A program made the position numbers and the translations under genes. 48,011 nucleotides of DNA from Bacteroidota bacterium. GTDB taxonomy: Bacteria; Bacteroidota; Bacteroidia; NS11-12g; UBA955. Of this stretch, positions 1 through 8,178 are shown one piece after another (within the stretch, counting starts at the first letter, position 1; the number at the start of each line of letters is the position of its first letter). The notes below the pieces were generated by a model, which saw nothing but the letters and a program-made list of their open reading frames with translations, searched no databases and was not told the origin of the DNA. The DNA is taken from contig CAUJCT010000052.1 of the NCBI GenBank assembly GCA_963169345.1, positions 1 to 48,011 of the forward strand, given 5' to 3'.

Positions 1-1
1 T

Positions 2-1204
2 ACTATATATGCCAATCTGGTTGATGGTAGTGGAAATGTTGTTGCAGTGACAACTGTAGCATCAAACGGTACATACAGTTTTAGTGATGTTAATGGCGGT
101 AACTACAGTGTTGTTCTAAGTACCACTTCAGGTACAGTGAGCAGTCCTGCACCTTCAGCATCCTTGCCAAGTGGATGGGTAAATACAGGTGAAGGCACAG
201 CAAGCAGTGGAGACGGAACAATCAATGGTTCGACTTCATTTACCATTACAACCGCAAGTGTAACGGGAGTCAACTTTGGCATAGATTCAAAGCCTGTAGC
301 AACAACTTTAAGTTATTCTATAGCCAGACCATCATTAAATTTAAATGATACTATGCGTCTTAATGGTGCAGGTTCAAGTTCAGATCCGGGGCCATTTACA
401 GGGACGGATGCTGAAGATGGAGCAAAAGGTTCGGGCAGCAGTGTAAAAATTTACGCACCAAGTGGCAATCCATTGTTTTATGATGCCAATAATGATGGTG
501 TATTGGCTAGTGGTGAAGAAATAACAGATAGTGTTACAATTAGCAGTTTTGATCCATCACGATTAATTGCGCAGTACAGTACCAATTTATCTACGAATTT
601 GATTTTTCAATATGCATTTATAGATGCTGCCGGCGTACAAGGGGATAAAGTAACGTATTCAATCACCTGGATTCAACCATTGAGTATGAAGTTGCTGAAT
701 TTAAATGCAACTTGCTCTGATGAGAATATTAAAGTTGTTTTTGTAGCGGAATCAGATCTGGGACAACAGTTTAAATTATATTCAGGGATATCTGCCGACA
801 ATATGCAACTGTCCGGGATACTTACTTCAATTCCAGGACTGACTACTTACGAAGTGTCATTTGAAAAACAAGATGAATCCAATTGGATTAAAATCGAAAT
901 GATAGATGAAAATGGAGTAACGACAGGTGCTCATTATTCTAAATTAGTATGTGGTTCAACCATCAGGTCGGTGGTGTTAACTCCTAATCCAAGTAATGGA
1001 TTGGTTAAAATTTCAGGTATTGATTTAGATCAGATTTCGGGCTTGAATATATATGACAATACCGGAAAATTAGTTCTTACAATTGGTAGTGTCGAGATGA
1101 CTGACGCCAATCTGGATCTCAGTGGTTTGGGTCAGGGTTTGTTTTTTGTAGAATTACTAACCGCAGACGGACAAATGAGATCAATTCAAATAAGTATACT
1201 TTAA
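2..1204 (+). CDS. T9SS-secreted adhesin-like protein, 3' part only
   Basis: The reading frame is open from the first codon of the window, so the gene starts upstream and this is a C-terminal fragment of about 400 residues. The first 45 residues resemble an SdrD B-like/Cna-B repeat (G-N-V-V-A, then N-G-T-Y-S-F, then G-N-Y-S-V). The middle has no family I recognise. The last 75 residues form a type IX secretion sorting domain (V-V-L-T-P-N-P-S-N-G, then L-N-I-Y-D-N-T-G-K, then a G-L-F-F-V-E strand). It is therefore probably exported across the outer membrane and surface-attached or released. The stop codon overlaps the first hairpin of the downstream array. Confidence 0.8.
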   Translation, partial: TIYANLVDGSGNVVAVTTVASNGTYSFSDVNGGNYSVVLSTTSGTVSSPAPSASLPSGWVNTGEGTASSGDGTINGSTSFTITTASVTGVNFGIDSKPVATTLSYSIARPSLNLNDTMRLNGAGSSSDPGPFTGTDAEDGAKGSGSSVKIYAPSGNPLFYDANNDGVLASGEEITDSVTISSFDPSRLIAQYSTNLSTNLIFQYAFIDAAGVQGDKVTYSITWIQPLSMKLLNLNATCSDENIKVVFVAESDLGQQFKLYSGISADNMQLSGILTSIPGLTTYEVSFEKQDESNWIKIEMIDENGVTTGAHYSKLVCGSTIRSVVLTPNPSNGLVKISGIDLDQISGLNIYDNTGKLVLTIGSVEMTDANLDLSGLGQGLFFVELLTADGQMRSIQISIL

Positions 1205-1680
1205 GGTTGTGTAGAACCTTACATGTATAATGTGTATTTCGATGCTGAGTATGGAAAGGCTGGATCATGTGTTTGTCTGGCCTGCCATACAAGGCAGTAA
1301 ATACAGGATATCCAATGGGTGTCCATTAATGTTTGTATACATTGGCCGGGTGCCATCATGTATATTGTGTATTTCAGTGCGAAGTATGGTCTGACTGGTT
1401 TTGTTTGTTTGTTTGTACTAGTCAGCCATACCTAGCATTTTAAAAGGCTGTGAGGCCATTAAGTTGTATACAAAAGGTTGTAGTGCCTTCATTGTATAAT
1501 GTGTAAATCGATGCTGAAGTATGGAGGCCGTTGATTTGAAAACGGTCTTCCATACCCAGGCATACATGCACAGCTAGTAAAGATACAAAAGGCTCGTAGT
1601 GCCTCATTGTATAATGTGTAATTCGATGTTTGAGTATGGTTCGGCGGGGTTAGTGTCTTATTCGGCCGACCATACCAACA
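1203..1680. repeat. Array of four two-hairpin units with covarying stems
   Basis: A 478-bp stretch between genes holds four related units. Each has a small hairpin (AAGG..CCTT or AGGC..GCCT type; 1203-1220, 1343-1355, 1474-1489, 1590-1604). Next comes a conserved spacer close to CATTGTATAATGTGTA and TTCGATGCTGA, then a long hairpin always bounded by GTATGG and CCATAC (1249-1290, 1384-1431, 1519-1555, 1634-1675). The inner stem sequence differs in every unit but still pairs: AGGC/GCCT, CTGACT/AGTCAG, GGCCGTT/AACGGTC and CGGC/GCCG. Units 2 and 3 also have an extra hairpin about 30 bp upstream. The compensating changes point to selection on structure. The function is unknown; structured RNAs or protein-binding DNA hairpins are both possible. 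Confidence 0.7.
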
Positions 1681-1723
1681 TTGATCTAAATTCGGTATCG
1701 TGATGGTTATTTGAAAATAAAAA

Positions 1724-1747
1724 AAGCGCTCCAGAAATGGGGCGCTT
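1724..1747 (-). terminator. Rho-independent terminator of the universal stress protein gene
   Basis: AAGCGCTCC pairs with GGGGCGCTT around a 6-nt loop, with one G-U. On the minus strand the stem is followed by a long T-rich run, so it ends leftward transcripts from the stress-protein gene. A shorter T-rich run on the plus strand may give weak two-way activity. Confidence 0.8.
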
Positions 1748-1766
1748 CTCTTTTATATTGTTTAGC

Positions 1767-2621
1767 TTAATATTTCACACATAAAATGGGTAAATGTGCT
1801 TTATAAAGCAAATCTTTTGTTACATGTTTGCCAAACACCCTCTCCGTAATAGATGATCGGGATGGAGCAATCGCAATCATGTCAATGCCATTTTCTTCTG
1901 AATACTGCATTAAACTGTCTGCTATTCTTGCTTGTTCATGCAAAGAGTTCATGCGCAATTTATCGTAATTTATTGTGTTGAAAATATCTTTTTTAAATTC
2001 GTCAAATTCCGCAACTTTTTCCCATTTGTCGTCTTCTTCTGTTTCAACATGCATTATCTCTAAAATTGCATCAACTCTTTTGCTCATGTTTACTATATAT
2101 TCAATTATTGGAAACTCTAAATGGCGCAAATTGGTAGCATACAATATTTTTCGCCAGTCTCTGTAAATACAGCCTTCCGGAATGGCCAATACAGGTACTT
2201 CACTTTGTCTGACAATTTCAATAGTATGTGTTCCCCAAATATATTCCCGAATCTCATGTCGGTCGTGGGTACCAACCAATATTAAATCACTTTGTTGATG
2301 ATGGGCGTACTGCGCTATTTGTAATGCAATATCTCCCTCCAAAACTTCAAGCTTTATGCGCAACTCTTTTTCGTTGTACCCAAACTTGTCGAGAATTTCC
2401 AAAACATATTTCTCAAGTCTGGTACGCTCTAAATTATAGATTTTACTGAGGTCTACTGCATATAGCATCGGATTGCTCGCATCCGGAATCGGGTCCCTGT
2501 AAATATGAATAATCTGTAATTCTGCGGGAAGGTCTTTACACAGATGCAAGGCGAATCTGCAGGCATATTCGGATTGAGAACTGTAGTCTACCGGCAGCAG
2601 TATAGTGTACGGCTTTTTCAT
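1767..2621 (-). CDS. Universal stress protein, two tandem UspA domains
   Basis: The 284-residue protein has two UspA-like halves, about residues 4-147 and 157-284. Both keep the Usp strand pattern: I-L-L-P-V-D-Y-S at the N-terminus and K-I-L-Y-A-T-N-L at the start of the second half. The first half has a G-T-H-D segment followed by G-T-H-T-I-E-I-V, a form of the nucleotide-binding G-x(n)-G-S/T loop; the second half has a more degenerate A-P-S-R-S-S. Tandem Usp proteins of this length are common in Bacteroidota and are cytoplasmic stress or starvation proteins. The exact ligand cannot be read from sequence. The gene stands alone, with its own terminator. Confidence 0.88.
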   Translation of the reverse strand: MKKPYTILLPVDYSSQSEYACRFALHLCKDLPAELQIIHIYRDPIPDASNPMLYAVDLSKIYNLERTRLEKYVLEILDKFGYNEKELRIKLEVLEGDIALQIAQYAHHQQSDLILVGTHDRHEIREYIWGTHTIEIVRQSEVPVLAIPEGCIYRDWRKILYATNLRHLEFPIIEYIVNMSKRVDAILEIMHVETEEDDKWEKVAEFDEFKKDIFNTINYDKLRMNSLHEQARIADSLMQYSEENGIDMIAIAPSRSSITERVFGKHVTKDLLYKAHLPILCVKY

Positions 2622-2716
2622 TGCGGTAATATTAGTCTTGCAAAGCTACATTACTTTACCTTCTATGATACTGATATTAGTCAGTAACAAGAATTATGAT
2701 TTCATTATTTATACCT

Positions 2717-4267
2717 TTATTTAACCTTTACAAAATCAAGATCTGAAAAGTCGAAACTAAAGTCTGTCATTGGAGATATCGCCTCTAAAGTATATCCTTT
2801 AATTTGACCATCCGCATCTATTTTAAAACTTAAAAGTGCATCCGCATCAAAACTTCTGTCATCCCAGCGAATTAATAAGACATTTTCTCGTAGAAAAAGT
2901 AATTCACCCTTCATTTTTGGCGATTTAGCAGATCGTAAAGTCAGTTTACCATTTTCAAAACTAATTGTAAATTGACCCATCCAGGCATCATTGTATGTGC
3001 CTGTATAACGTGTAAAATCGCGCTTGATTTTTAAACGCAATTGAATGTTGACAAGGTTGTATATGGAATCTACCATACGATTGGCTGTTTCTACATTGCG
3101 GTTTCTCGACTTTGAATACATCTCAACTCTGTCCATGCCTTCAATTCCAAGATAGGCGTCTTTTACAGCATCTGTAACGGCTCTGAAAGCGCCACCTTCC
3201 TGCTGATTGGTCAGTACTATGATGCCCAGACCAATTTCAGGAATCATGGTGATTTGAGTGACATTGCCCGGTAAACCTCCCGAATGACTAATCTGTTTGT
3301 AACCTTTTACATCCGATAAAAAGAAACCCAATCCATAAGCCGAAAAATGCGTAAAATAAGTACCGGGTGCATTCACCATGATAGGTGTCTGAGCATTCAG
3401 CATTTCATTCAGGAATTTTTTAGAAACAAGTGTTTTATCAGAGCCAGGGATTTGCATATTGTTCATGACTGATATGACCCACTTGCTTAAATCATTGACA
3501 TTTGAAAAGATGGTACCGGCGGCACTCATCAATTCTGAATTATGATGCGAGATAACCTGTAGTTTTTTGTCGCAGATTGCGTGAGGTTCTATCATGTTAG
3601 ACTTGTCAGGAATTCGATTGAATTGAGCGTAGGAACCACTCATACCAAGTGGTTTAAAGAATCGCTCCTCTATAAATTCAAACCATGTTTTACCACTAAC
3701 TCGGTGTACTATTTCCCCGGCAGTGATAAACATAAGGTTATTGTATTGAAACTTTGTTCTAAAAGGGGATTCAGGCTTAAGAAATCTTAAATTGTAAATG
3801 GCATCATTCACACTAAATACAGCAGAATCCGGAAAAAACATCAAGTCTCCGGCACCTAATCCAAGGCCGCAGCGGTGAGTGAGTAAATCGCGGATTCTGA
3901 AATCACTGGTGACGAATGGATCGTAAAACCTGAATTCAGGTATATAATCTATCACCTTATCATCCAGTTTTAATTTACCTTCATCTGCTAAGATGCCAAT
4001 AGCGGCTGAAGTAAATGCTTTAGAGTTAGATGCAATTCCAAAAAGTGTATTGGCGTCTACTGCCTTAGTGTTGTTTAATGAACGAACACCATAACCTTTT
4101 GCATGAATTAATTTTCCGTCTTTAACTACTCCAACAGCAATGCCAGGAACCTGAAATGCTTTTAAAGTTCTCTCAACAATGGTGTCAATCTGACCAGGTC
4201 TCAACCCATTTGCCTGCAGATATATGCAGTTTAAAATTGCCAGAAAAAGGAACAAGAGTTTTTTCAT
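2717..4267 (-). CDS. Secreted serine hydrolase, class C beta-lactamase fold
   Basis: This is a 516-residue protein with an N-terminal signal peptide (residues 1-19). The penicillin-binding-protein/class C beta-lactamase fold spans roughly 20-390 and shows the three signature motifs: S-N-S-K (Ser80, Lys83), Y-N-N (Tyr175) and H-S-G-G (328-331). The C-terminal 110 residues look like the lipocalin-like extension (DUF3471 type) common in this family. Likely a periplasmic or secreted esterase or D-aminopeptidase-like enzyme; such proteins are rarely true antibiotic hydrolases. The substrate cannot be assigned. The gene lies downstream of ccmB on the same strand with a 52-bp gap. Confidence 0.88.
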   Translation of the reverse strand: MKKLLFLFLAILNCIYLQANGLRPGQIDTIVERTLKAFQVPGIAVGVVKDGKLIHAKGYGVRSLNNTKAVDANTLFGIASNSKAFTSAAIGILADEGKLKLDDKVIDYIPEFRFYDPFVTSDFRIRDLLTHRCGLGLGAGDLMFFPDSAVFSVNDAIYNLRFLKPESPFRTKFQYNNLMFITAGEIVHRVSGKTWFEFIEERFFKPLGMSGSYAQFNRIPDKSNMIEPHAICDKKLQVISHHNSELMSAAGTIFSNVNDLSKWVISVMNNMQIPGSDKTLVSKKFLNEMLNAQTPIMVNAPGTYFTHFSAYGLGFFLSDVKGYKQISHSGGLPGNVTQITMIPEIGLGIIVLTNQQEGGAFRAVTDAVKDAYLGIEGMDRVEMYSKSRNRNVETANRMVDSIYNLVNIQLRLKIKRDFTRYTGTYNDAWMGQFTISFENGKLTLRSAKSPKMKGELLFLRENVLLIRWDDRSFDADALLSFKIDADGQIKGYTLEAISPMTDFSFDFSDLDFVKVK

Positions 4268-4319
4268 AAGGCGAAAATAATGGAATGCAGGCTGAAAATG
4301 AAGTCGAAATAAGGATGAA

Positions 4320-4958
4320 TTACTCTTTCCAGATAAATTTCATCAACATCAACCCTAAAGCAATGATGAGCAGATTCATCATCATCAATAAGCCCAGTTC
4401 AAAGATATAGCTTGAAAAACCCAAGCCATCAGCTGCATTTTTACCGGCTTTTATTCCAATGAGTAATACAGGTAATATGACGGGAAAACTTAAAACGGGA
4501 AGAAGAACACCGGGACTATCGGTTTTTGAAGCAATACTGCTGCTGATAGTAAAAATAGAAGCTATACCTATTCCGGTGATAATGGTGACTAAAAAGAAAT
4601 CCAGAGCTCCTTCACCCAGATTGCCATGCATAGTTGTAAATACAACAAAAGCAAACAAAGTAAAAGCCAGCATTAAAATACAGGATGAAATCAGTCGGGC
4701 ACCCAGATATTGCGCAGGAGTACACATTTGATGCCAATAATAGAAGTTGCCTTTTCGCATTTGGATAAACGCTTTGGAGACCCCTTGAATGGTGGTGAAA
4801 ATGACCACCAGCCAAAACACAGAAGAAAACAATGCCTTTTCAAGCCCAGGAAGGCTGAGGTAGGTGATAAGTACAGCAGTGAAAATATGCAAAAAAGCAC
4901 TCACTAAAGCGTGTTTGCCTTTCCATTCCTCTTTAAGGAAAAATTTCACCAGTTCCAT
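4320..4958 (-). CDS. ccmB: Haem exporter membrane subunit CcmB
   Basis: I chose the ATG at 4958, giving 212 residues, because this matches the usual CcmB length; the frame is open further upstream, but that would run through the promoter palindrome. The protein has about six membrane segments. It has the CcmB pattern of an N-terminal cytoplasmic K-E-E-W, a mid-protein G-K-A-F-I-Q-M-R-K-G loop, and S-P-G-V-L-L-P-V-L-S-F-P-V-I-L-P-V-L in the fourth segment. CcmB is the membrane part of the CcmAB ABC complex acting with CcmC in cytochrome c maturation. ccmA and ccmC are not adjacent here. The system fits the two di-haem peroxidases in the window. Confidence 0.88.
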   Translation of the reverse strand: MELVKFFLKEEWKGKHALVSAFLHIFTAVLITYLSLPGLEKALFSSVFWLVVIFTTIQGVSKAFIQMRKGNFYYWHQMCTPAQYLGARLISSCILMLAFTLFAFVVFTTMHGNLGEGALDFFLVTIITGIGIASIFTISSSIASKTDSPGVLLPVLSFPVILPVLLIGIKAGKNAADGLGFSSYIFELGLLMMMNLLIIALGLMLMKFIWKE

Positions 4959-4983
4959 TGTTGTAGCCACGGTAAAAAAAGTG

Positions 4984-5001
4984 TACTTTTGCGCAAAAGT
5001 A
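4984..5001. promoter_or_regulatory. Perfectly palindromic divergent promoter (two -7 boxes)
   Basis: TACTTTTGCGCAAAAGTA is an 18-bp perfect palindrome. Each strand reads TACTTTTG, which fits the Bacteroidota -7 consensus TAnnTTTG. It sits in the 57-bp gap between the starts of ccmB (4958, minus) and the plus-strand gene at 5016. The two promoters would face each other and overlap. Confidence 0.65.
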
Positions 5002-5015
5002 ATATAAACATTCGT

Positions 5016-5477
5016 ATGCTCAGCAAAATAGAACATTTATCCTCTTCAGAACAGCAATTGATATTGAACGCCCCTGTTTTAATTTCTGCCCTAATTTCAG
5101 GCGCAGATGGCGATTTTGCTCAAGAGGAAATCGCTCAGGCTGTTAAAATTATCCATATCAAAACCTATTCTGAAACCAGAGATGTAAGTGGTGTTTATAA
5201 AAATGTTGATGGTCATACCAGCGATGCAATTGATCAGATTGTTAGTGTATTACCTGAATCTACACTCGAAAGAACCCAGTACCTTATTGATGTTCTAAAA
5301 GGTTTAAATTCGATTTTCCCAAAATTGGAATACACTTTCGCACAGGAACTGTACACTAGTCTGCGTGAATTGGCATTCTATGTCAGCAATGCCGGAGATT
5401 TGGGTGTAGGTATGCGCTCAGAACAGGAAAAAGACCTGGCTAAACTGAGTTTTCTTAATGCACCAATAGCAGAATAA
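5016..5477 (+). CDS. Conserved hypothetical cytoplasmic protein
   Basis: The frame is open further upstream, but ATG 5016 lies just after the shared promoter and gives a 153-residue all-helical soluble protein. There is no signal peptide or membrane segment. It contains I-S-G-A-D-G-D-F-A-Q-E-E-I near residue 30, an acidic loop reminiscent of TerB-like or calcium-type loops in small helical proteins, but I do not assign that family. Divergent from ccmB and probably co-expressed with it through the palindromic promoter. Function unknown. Confidence 0.6.
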   Translation: MLSKIEHLSSSEQQLILNAPVLISALISGADGDFAQEEIAQAVKIIHIKTYSETRDVSGVYKNVDGHTSDAIDQIVSVLPESTLERTQYLIDVLKGLNSIFPKLEYTFAQELYTSLRELAFYVSNAGDLGVGMRSEQEKDLAKLSFLNAPIAE

Positions 5478-5485
5478 CTGCTTTT

Positions 5486-5749
5486 TTAAGCAATTGCCTT
5501 TTTGCTGAGTCTTCCAACAGATTTGGCCAGACTGACTATTATAAGTTCGCCATAGGTCAGAATGAGGATTACTGTGGCAATGTTAATAGCTAACTGAGAG
5601 TAGCCTTCGGTTTTCATACCCACAAAAAATAATACACCTAGCACACTGCACATTGTGATGGTGTTGAGTAAGCCTTTAGTTTCTCTTCTTTTATTTACTT
5701 TACTTGAAGGATATTTGATGTGGGTGATTTTTATATTCGGGTTAGACAT
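5486..5749 (-). CDS. Small two-helix membrane protein, last gene of sbtA operon
   Basis: The 87-residue protein has a basic N-terminal third and two predicted membrane helices (about residues 29-45 and 52-75), followed by a basic tail. It starts 14 bp after the SbtA-type transporter stop codon, so it is probably co-transcribed. It is not similar to SbtB, the soluble PII-like partner of cyanobacterial SbtA. Function unknown. Confidence 0.6.
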   Translation of the reverse strand: MSNPNIKITHIKYPSSKVNKRRETKGLLNTITMCSVLGVLFFVGMKTEGYSQLAINIATVILILTYGELIIVSLAKSVGRLSKKAIA

Positions 5750-5763
5750 TTTGCAGGAAGTAT

Positions 5764-6720
5764 TTAAAATTGTGCTATCATAAAATATAAAGGCATGCCT
5801 ATGGTTATATTAATCGGGAAAGTCACTGCCAAAGCCATAGGCAGATATAAACCCGGGTCGGCATTGGGTACTGCTATTTTCATTGCTGCAGGTACGGCGA
5901 TATAGGAAGCGCTTGCTGCAAGAATGGCGAAGATGAATCGACTGGAAACATCATCTGTGACAAAACCACTTATCCATGCAAAAGCGCAACCATTGACTAA
6001 AGGGAGTACAAGTGAGAAAAGAAATGGGAACCAGCCGTAAGAAAAGAAGGATTTTAATTTCCTTCCACTTGTAATACCCATATCCAATAGAAAGATGGCA
6101 AGAAAGCCTTTGAATATATCGTTTGTGAAAGGTTTTATGCCTTCTGCCTGCTTGGCATTCGCTAATAAACCAATTACTAAACTTCCTAAAATCAATACAA
6201 CACTGCCATTAGTAAGAGAATGTCGTATTGCAGTCCATTTGTCTAGATGATGTTTTTCATTTTTGCTGTATATCGAAATCAGGAATAGTCCCATAATGAT
6301 GGCCGGAGATTCCATCATAGCCATAATAGCGACCATGTGTCCATTGAGATGCATGGCATGAGCTTCCAGATAAGAAGCCGCGGTAACAAAAGTAACAGCA
6401 CTGACAGAGCCATAGGATGCAGCAATCGCTCCCGAATCAGCAATGCTTAGCCGGCGTTTGAGAATTTGAAATGCATACAGTGGAATAAGTATTGAGATGA
6501 GTATTCCCAGTAAAATGGAATAAACGATTTCGCTGGAGAATGTCTCATGGGTGAGCTCCTGACCACCTTTGAATCCTATTGAAAACAAAAGGTAAAGGGA
6601 AATAAATTTGGATGAATTGGCCGGAATTTCCAGATCACTTTTTAAATAAATAGCTATGATGCCAAGAATGAAGAATAATAAAGCAGGATTACTAAGATTC
6701 TCTAAGAGTAGTTTGTGCAT
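5764..6720 (-). CDS. Sodium-dependent bicarbonate transporter, SbtA family
   Basis: The 318-residue protein has about ten membrane helices and the SbtA/DUF897 pattern: an N-terminal N-P-A-L-L-F-F-I-L-G, a G-F-K-G-G-Q-E-L motif near residue 52, Y-G-S-V-S-A-V-T-F near 103, M-E-S-P-A-I near 136 and the second-half repeat D-M-G-I-T-S-G-R. Family members import bicarbonate with sodium in cyanobacteria; in heterotrophic Bacteroidota they may supply bicarbonate to carboxylases. It is the middle gene of three closely spaced minus-strand genes (gaps of 5 and 14 bp), divergent from a LysR regulator. No SbtB-like gene is present. Confidence 0.87.
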   Translation of the reverse strand: MHKLLLENLSNPALLFFILGIIAIYLKSDLEIPANSSKFISLYLLFSIGFKGGQELTHETFSSEIVYSILLGILISILIPLYAFQILKRRLSIADSGAIAASYGSVSAVTFVTAASYLEAHAMHLNGHMVAIMAMMESPAIIMGLFLISIYSKNEKHHLDKWTAIRHSLTNGSVVLILGSLVIGLLANAKQAEGIKPFTNDIFKGFLAIFLLDMGITSGRKLKSFFSYGWFPFLFSLVLPLVNGCAFAWISGFVTDDVSSRFIFAILAASASYIAVPAAMKIAVPNADPGLYLPMALAVTFPINITIGMPLYFMIAQF

Positions 6721-6725
6721 GGTTA

Positions 6726-7127
6726 TTATTGTTGGATGTCTTTGTTGTCAATTTTATAGCTGGAGTATATGGCAAGCAGGAACAACACAATACAAAAAGC
6801 TTTCAATAATTCTTTAGAAATGTCGTCAGTAATGAATGCACAAACCAGACAAATAGTGCCACTAATGAGTAACGCCCAGGGGATTAAAAGTTTTAATCTT
6901 ACTGATAAAGAATGCGCATCTGAAAGCTTCGATTCATTCTTATAAGTCACTTCTAAATTTTGCTTTCTTGTTACACTTTCGAGTTCAGGATACAATGGCA
7001 CTATTTTGCCAACTTTGTTGTTTCTTGTGTGGTTATTTGAGTCAAGTGGATTGTCTTGATTATTATTATCAGTTGAAATGCAGTAGTTTAGCTGATTGTT
7101 TTTTTCATAACTATTTATGTAATTCAT
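6726..7127 (-). CDS. Small membrane protein, first gene of sbtA operon
   Basis: I chose ATG 7127 (133 residues); the longer frame would need TTG at 7139. The first 85 residues are polar and Asn-rich, likely disordered. Two membrane helices follow (about 84-101 and 107-124), then a short charged tail. The gene ends 5 bp before the SbtA start. The first structural gene of an operon with a disordered N-terminal domain could be a regulator of the transporter, but this is inference; no family is recognised. Confidence 0.6.
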   Translation of the reverse strand: MNYINSYEKNNQLNYCISTDNNNQDNPLDSNNHTRNNKVGKIVPLYPELESVTRKQNLEVTYKNESKLSDAHSLSVRLKLLIPWALLISGTICLVCAFITDDISKELLKAFCIVLFLLAIYSSYKIDNKDIQQ

Positions 7128-7170
7128 TCTAGGGGGCAAAATTCACTTGTATTTATTAATAATTGTTATT

Positions 7171-7178
7171 TATCTTTG
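7171..7178 (+). promoter_or_regulatory. -7 box TATCTTTG of the LysR gene, within an inverted repeat
   Basis: TATCTTTG matches TAnnTTTG and lies 25 bp before the LysR start. It forms the left half of an inverted repeat TTATCTTT-gtaat-AAAGATAA (7170-7190), a plausible autoregulatory site. Further AT-rich inverted sequence covers the rest of the divergent intergenic region. Confidence 0.55.
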
Positions 7179-7202
7179 TAATAAAGATAATAATAAATAT
7201 TT

Positions 7203-8129
7203 ATGAACTATACCTTGAATCAGTTGCAAATATTTTTGAAAGTTGTGGAGTTGCAAAGTGTGACTAAGGCTTCTGAAGCATTAAGTCTGACGCAGCCTGC
7301 TGTTTCCATCCAGTTGAGGAATTTTCAGGACCAGTTTGATATTCCGCTCACAGAAATTATAGGAAAGAAACTTTATGTGACTGATTTTGGAAAAGAAATT
7401 GCCAGAGCTGCTGAAAAAATCATTTATGAAGTCAATGAAATTACCAATAAAACTTTAGCCTATAAAGGGCAGTTGTTTGGGAAATTGAAATTATCAATTG
7501 TCTCTACCGGTAAATATGTGATGCCTTATTATCTGGCAGATTTCGTAAAAGCAAATCCCGGAGTAGAACTGTCTGTGGATGTTACCAATAAAAGTAAGGT
7601 AATAGAATCGCTTGAAAATAATCTGGTAGATTTTGCTTTAGTGTCTATCTTGCCAGCTAATCTGCGCGTTCATAAACTCGACCTGCTTCAAAATAAATTG
7701 TTCTTTGTTGGCAGTGAAAAGGTGAAATATGCAGGACAGTTTTTGCGCAAGGATCAAATCAATCAGTTGCCATGGTTATTCAGAGAAGATGGTTCTGGTA
7801 CCAGGCAGGTAATGGAGAAATTTATTAAAAAGCAAACTCTGTCTCCAAACAAACAAATGGAGCTTACTTCCAATGAAGCGGTTAAGCAGGCTATTTTGGC
7901 CGGACTGGGATATTCGATAATGCCACTGATTGGCATCCGGAAAGAACTTCAGAGCAGTGATCTTTCTATTATCCCTGTGAGAGGTTTGCCAATAAAAACA
8001 ACATGGAGCTTAATATGGCTTGAAGGTAAAAAACATTCACCAGTAGCAAAGGCTTATCTCGATTTTATCAAGAAGGAAAAGAATCGAATTGTTCAGGAAA
8101 AATTTAGCTGGTACGAAAAATTCGATTAA
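7203..8129 (+). CDS. LysR-family transcriptional regulator
   Basis: 308 residues. The N-terminal winged HTH (2-61) reads L-N-Q-L-Q-I-F-L-K-V-V-E, then T-K-A-S-E-A-L-S-L-T-Q-P-A-V-S-I-Q-L. The LysR substrate-binding domain follows (about 90-295). The gene is divergent from the SbtA operon. In cyanobacteria, LysR proteins CmpR and CcmR/NdhR control bicarbonate uptake genes including sbtA, so control of the adjacent transporter is likely. It resembles CysB/CbbR-type regulators in overall layout; the effector is unknown. Confidence 0.9.
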   Translation: MNYTLNQLQIFLKVVELQSVTKASEALSLTQPAVSIQLRNFQDQFDIPLTEIIGKKLYVTDFGKEIARAAEKIIYEVNEITNKTLAYKGQLFGKLKLSIVSTGKYVMPYYLADFVKANPGVELSVDVTNKSKVIESLENNLVDFALVSILPANLRVHKLDLLQNKLFFVGSEKVKYAGQFLRKDQINQLPWLFREDGSGTRQVMEKFIKKQTLSPNKQMELTSNEAVKQAILAGLGYSIMPLIGIRKELQSSDLSIIPVRGLPIKTTWSLIWLEGKKHSPVAKAYLDFIKKEKNRIVQEKFSWYEKFD

Positions 8130-8178
8130 TTGTGCCCTTGATTTGGGGGAATGATAAGTCGGAGTTGTAATTATAGAC

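Noticed and set aside
1203..1680. CRISPR array or integron attC array
   Set aside because: Units are long, contain variable hairpins instead of identical repeats with unique spacers, and no cas or integrase genes or gene cassettes are nearby.
2717..4267. Antibiotic-resistance beta-lactamase
   Set aside because: The motifs fit the broad class C-like serine hydrolase family with a C-terminal lipocalin-like extension, which is mostly esterases or peptidases; nothing specific for resistance is seen.
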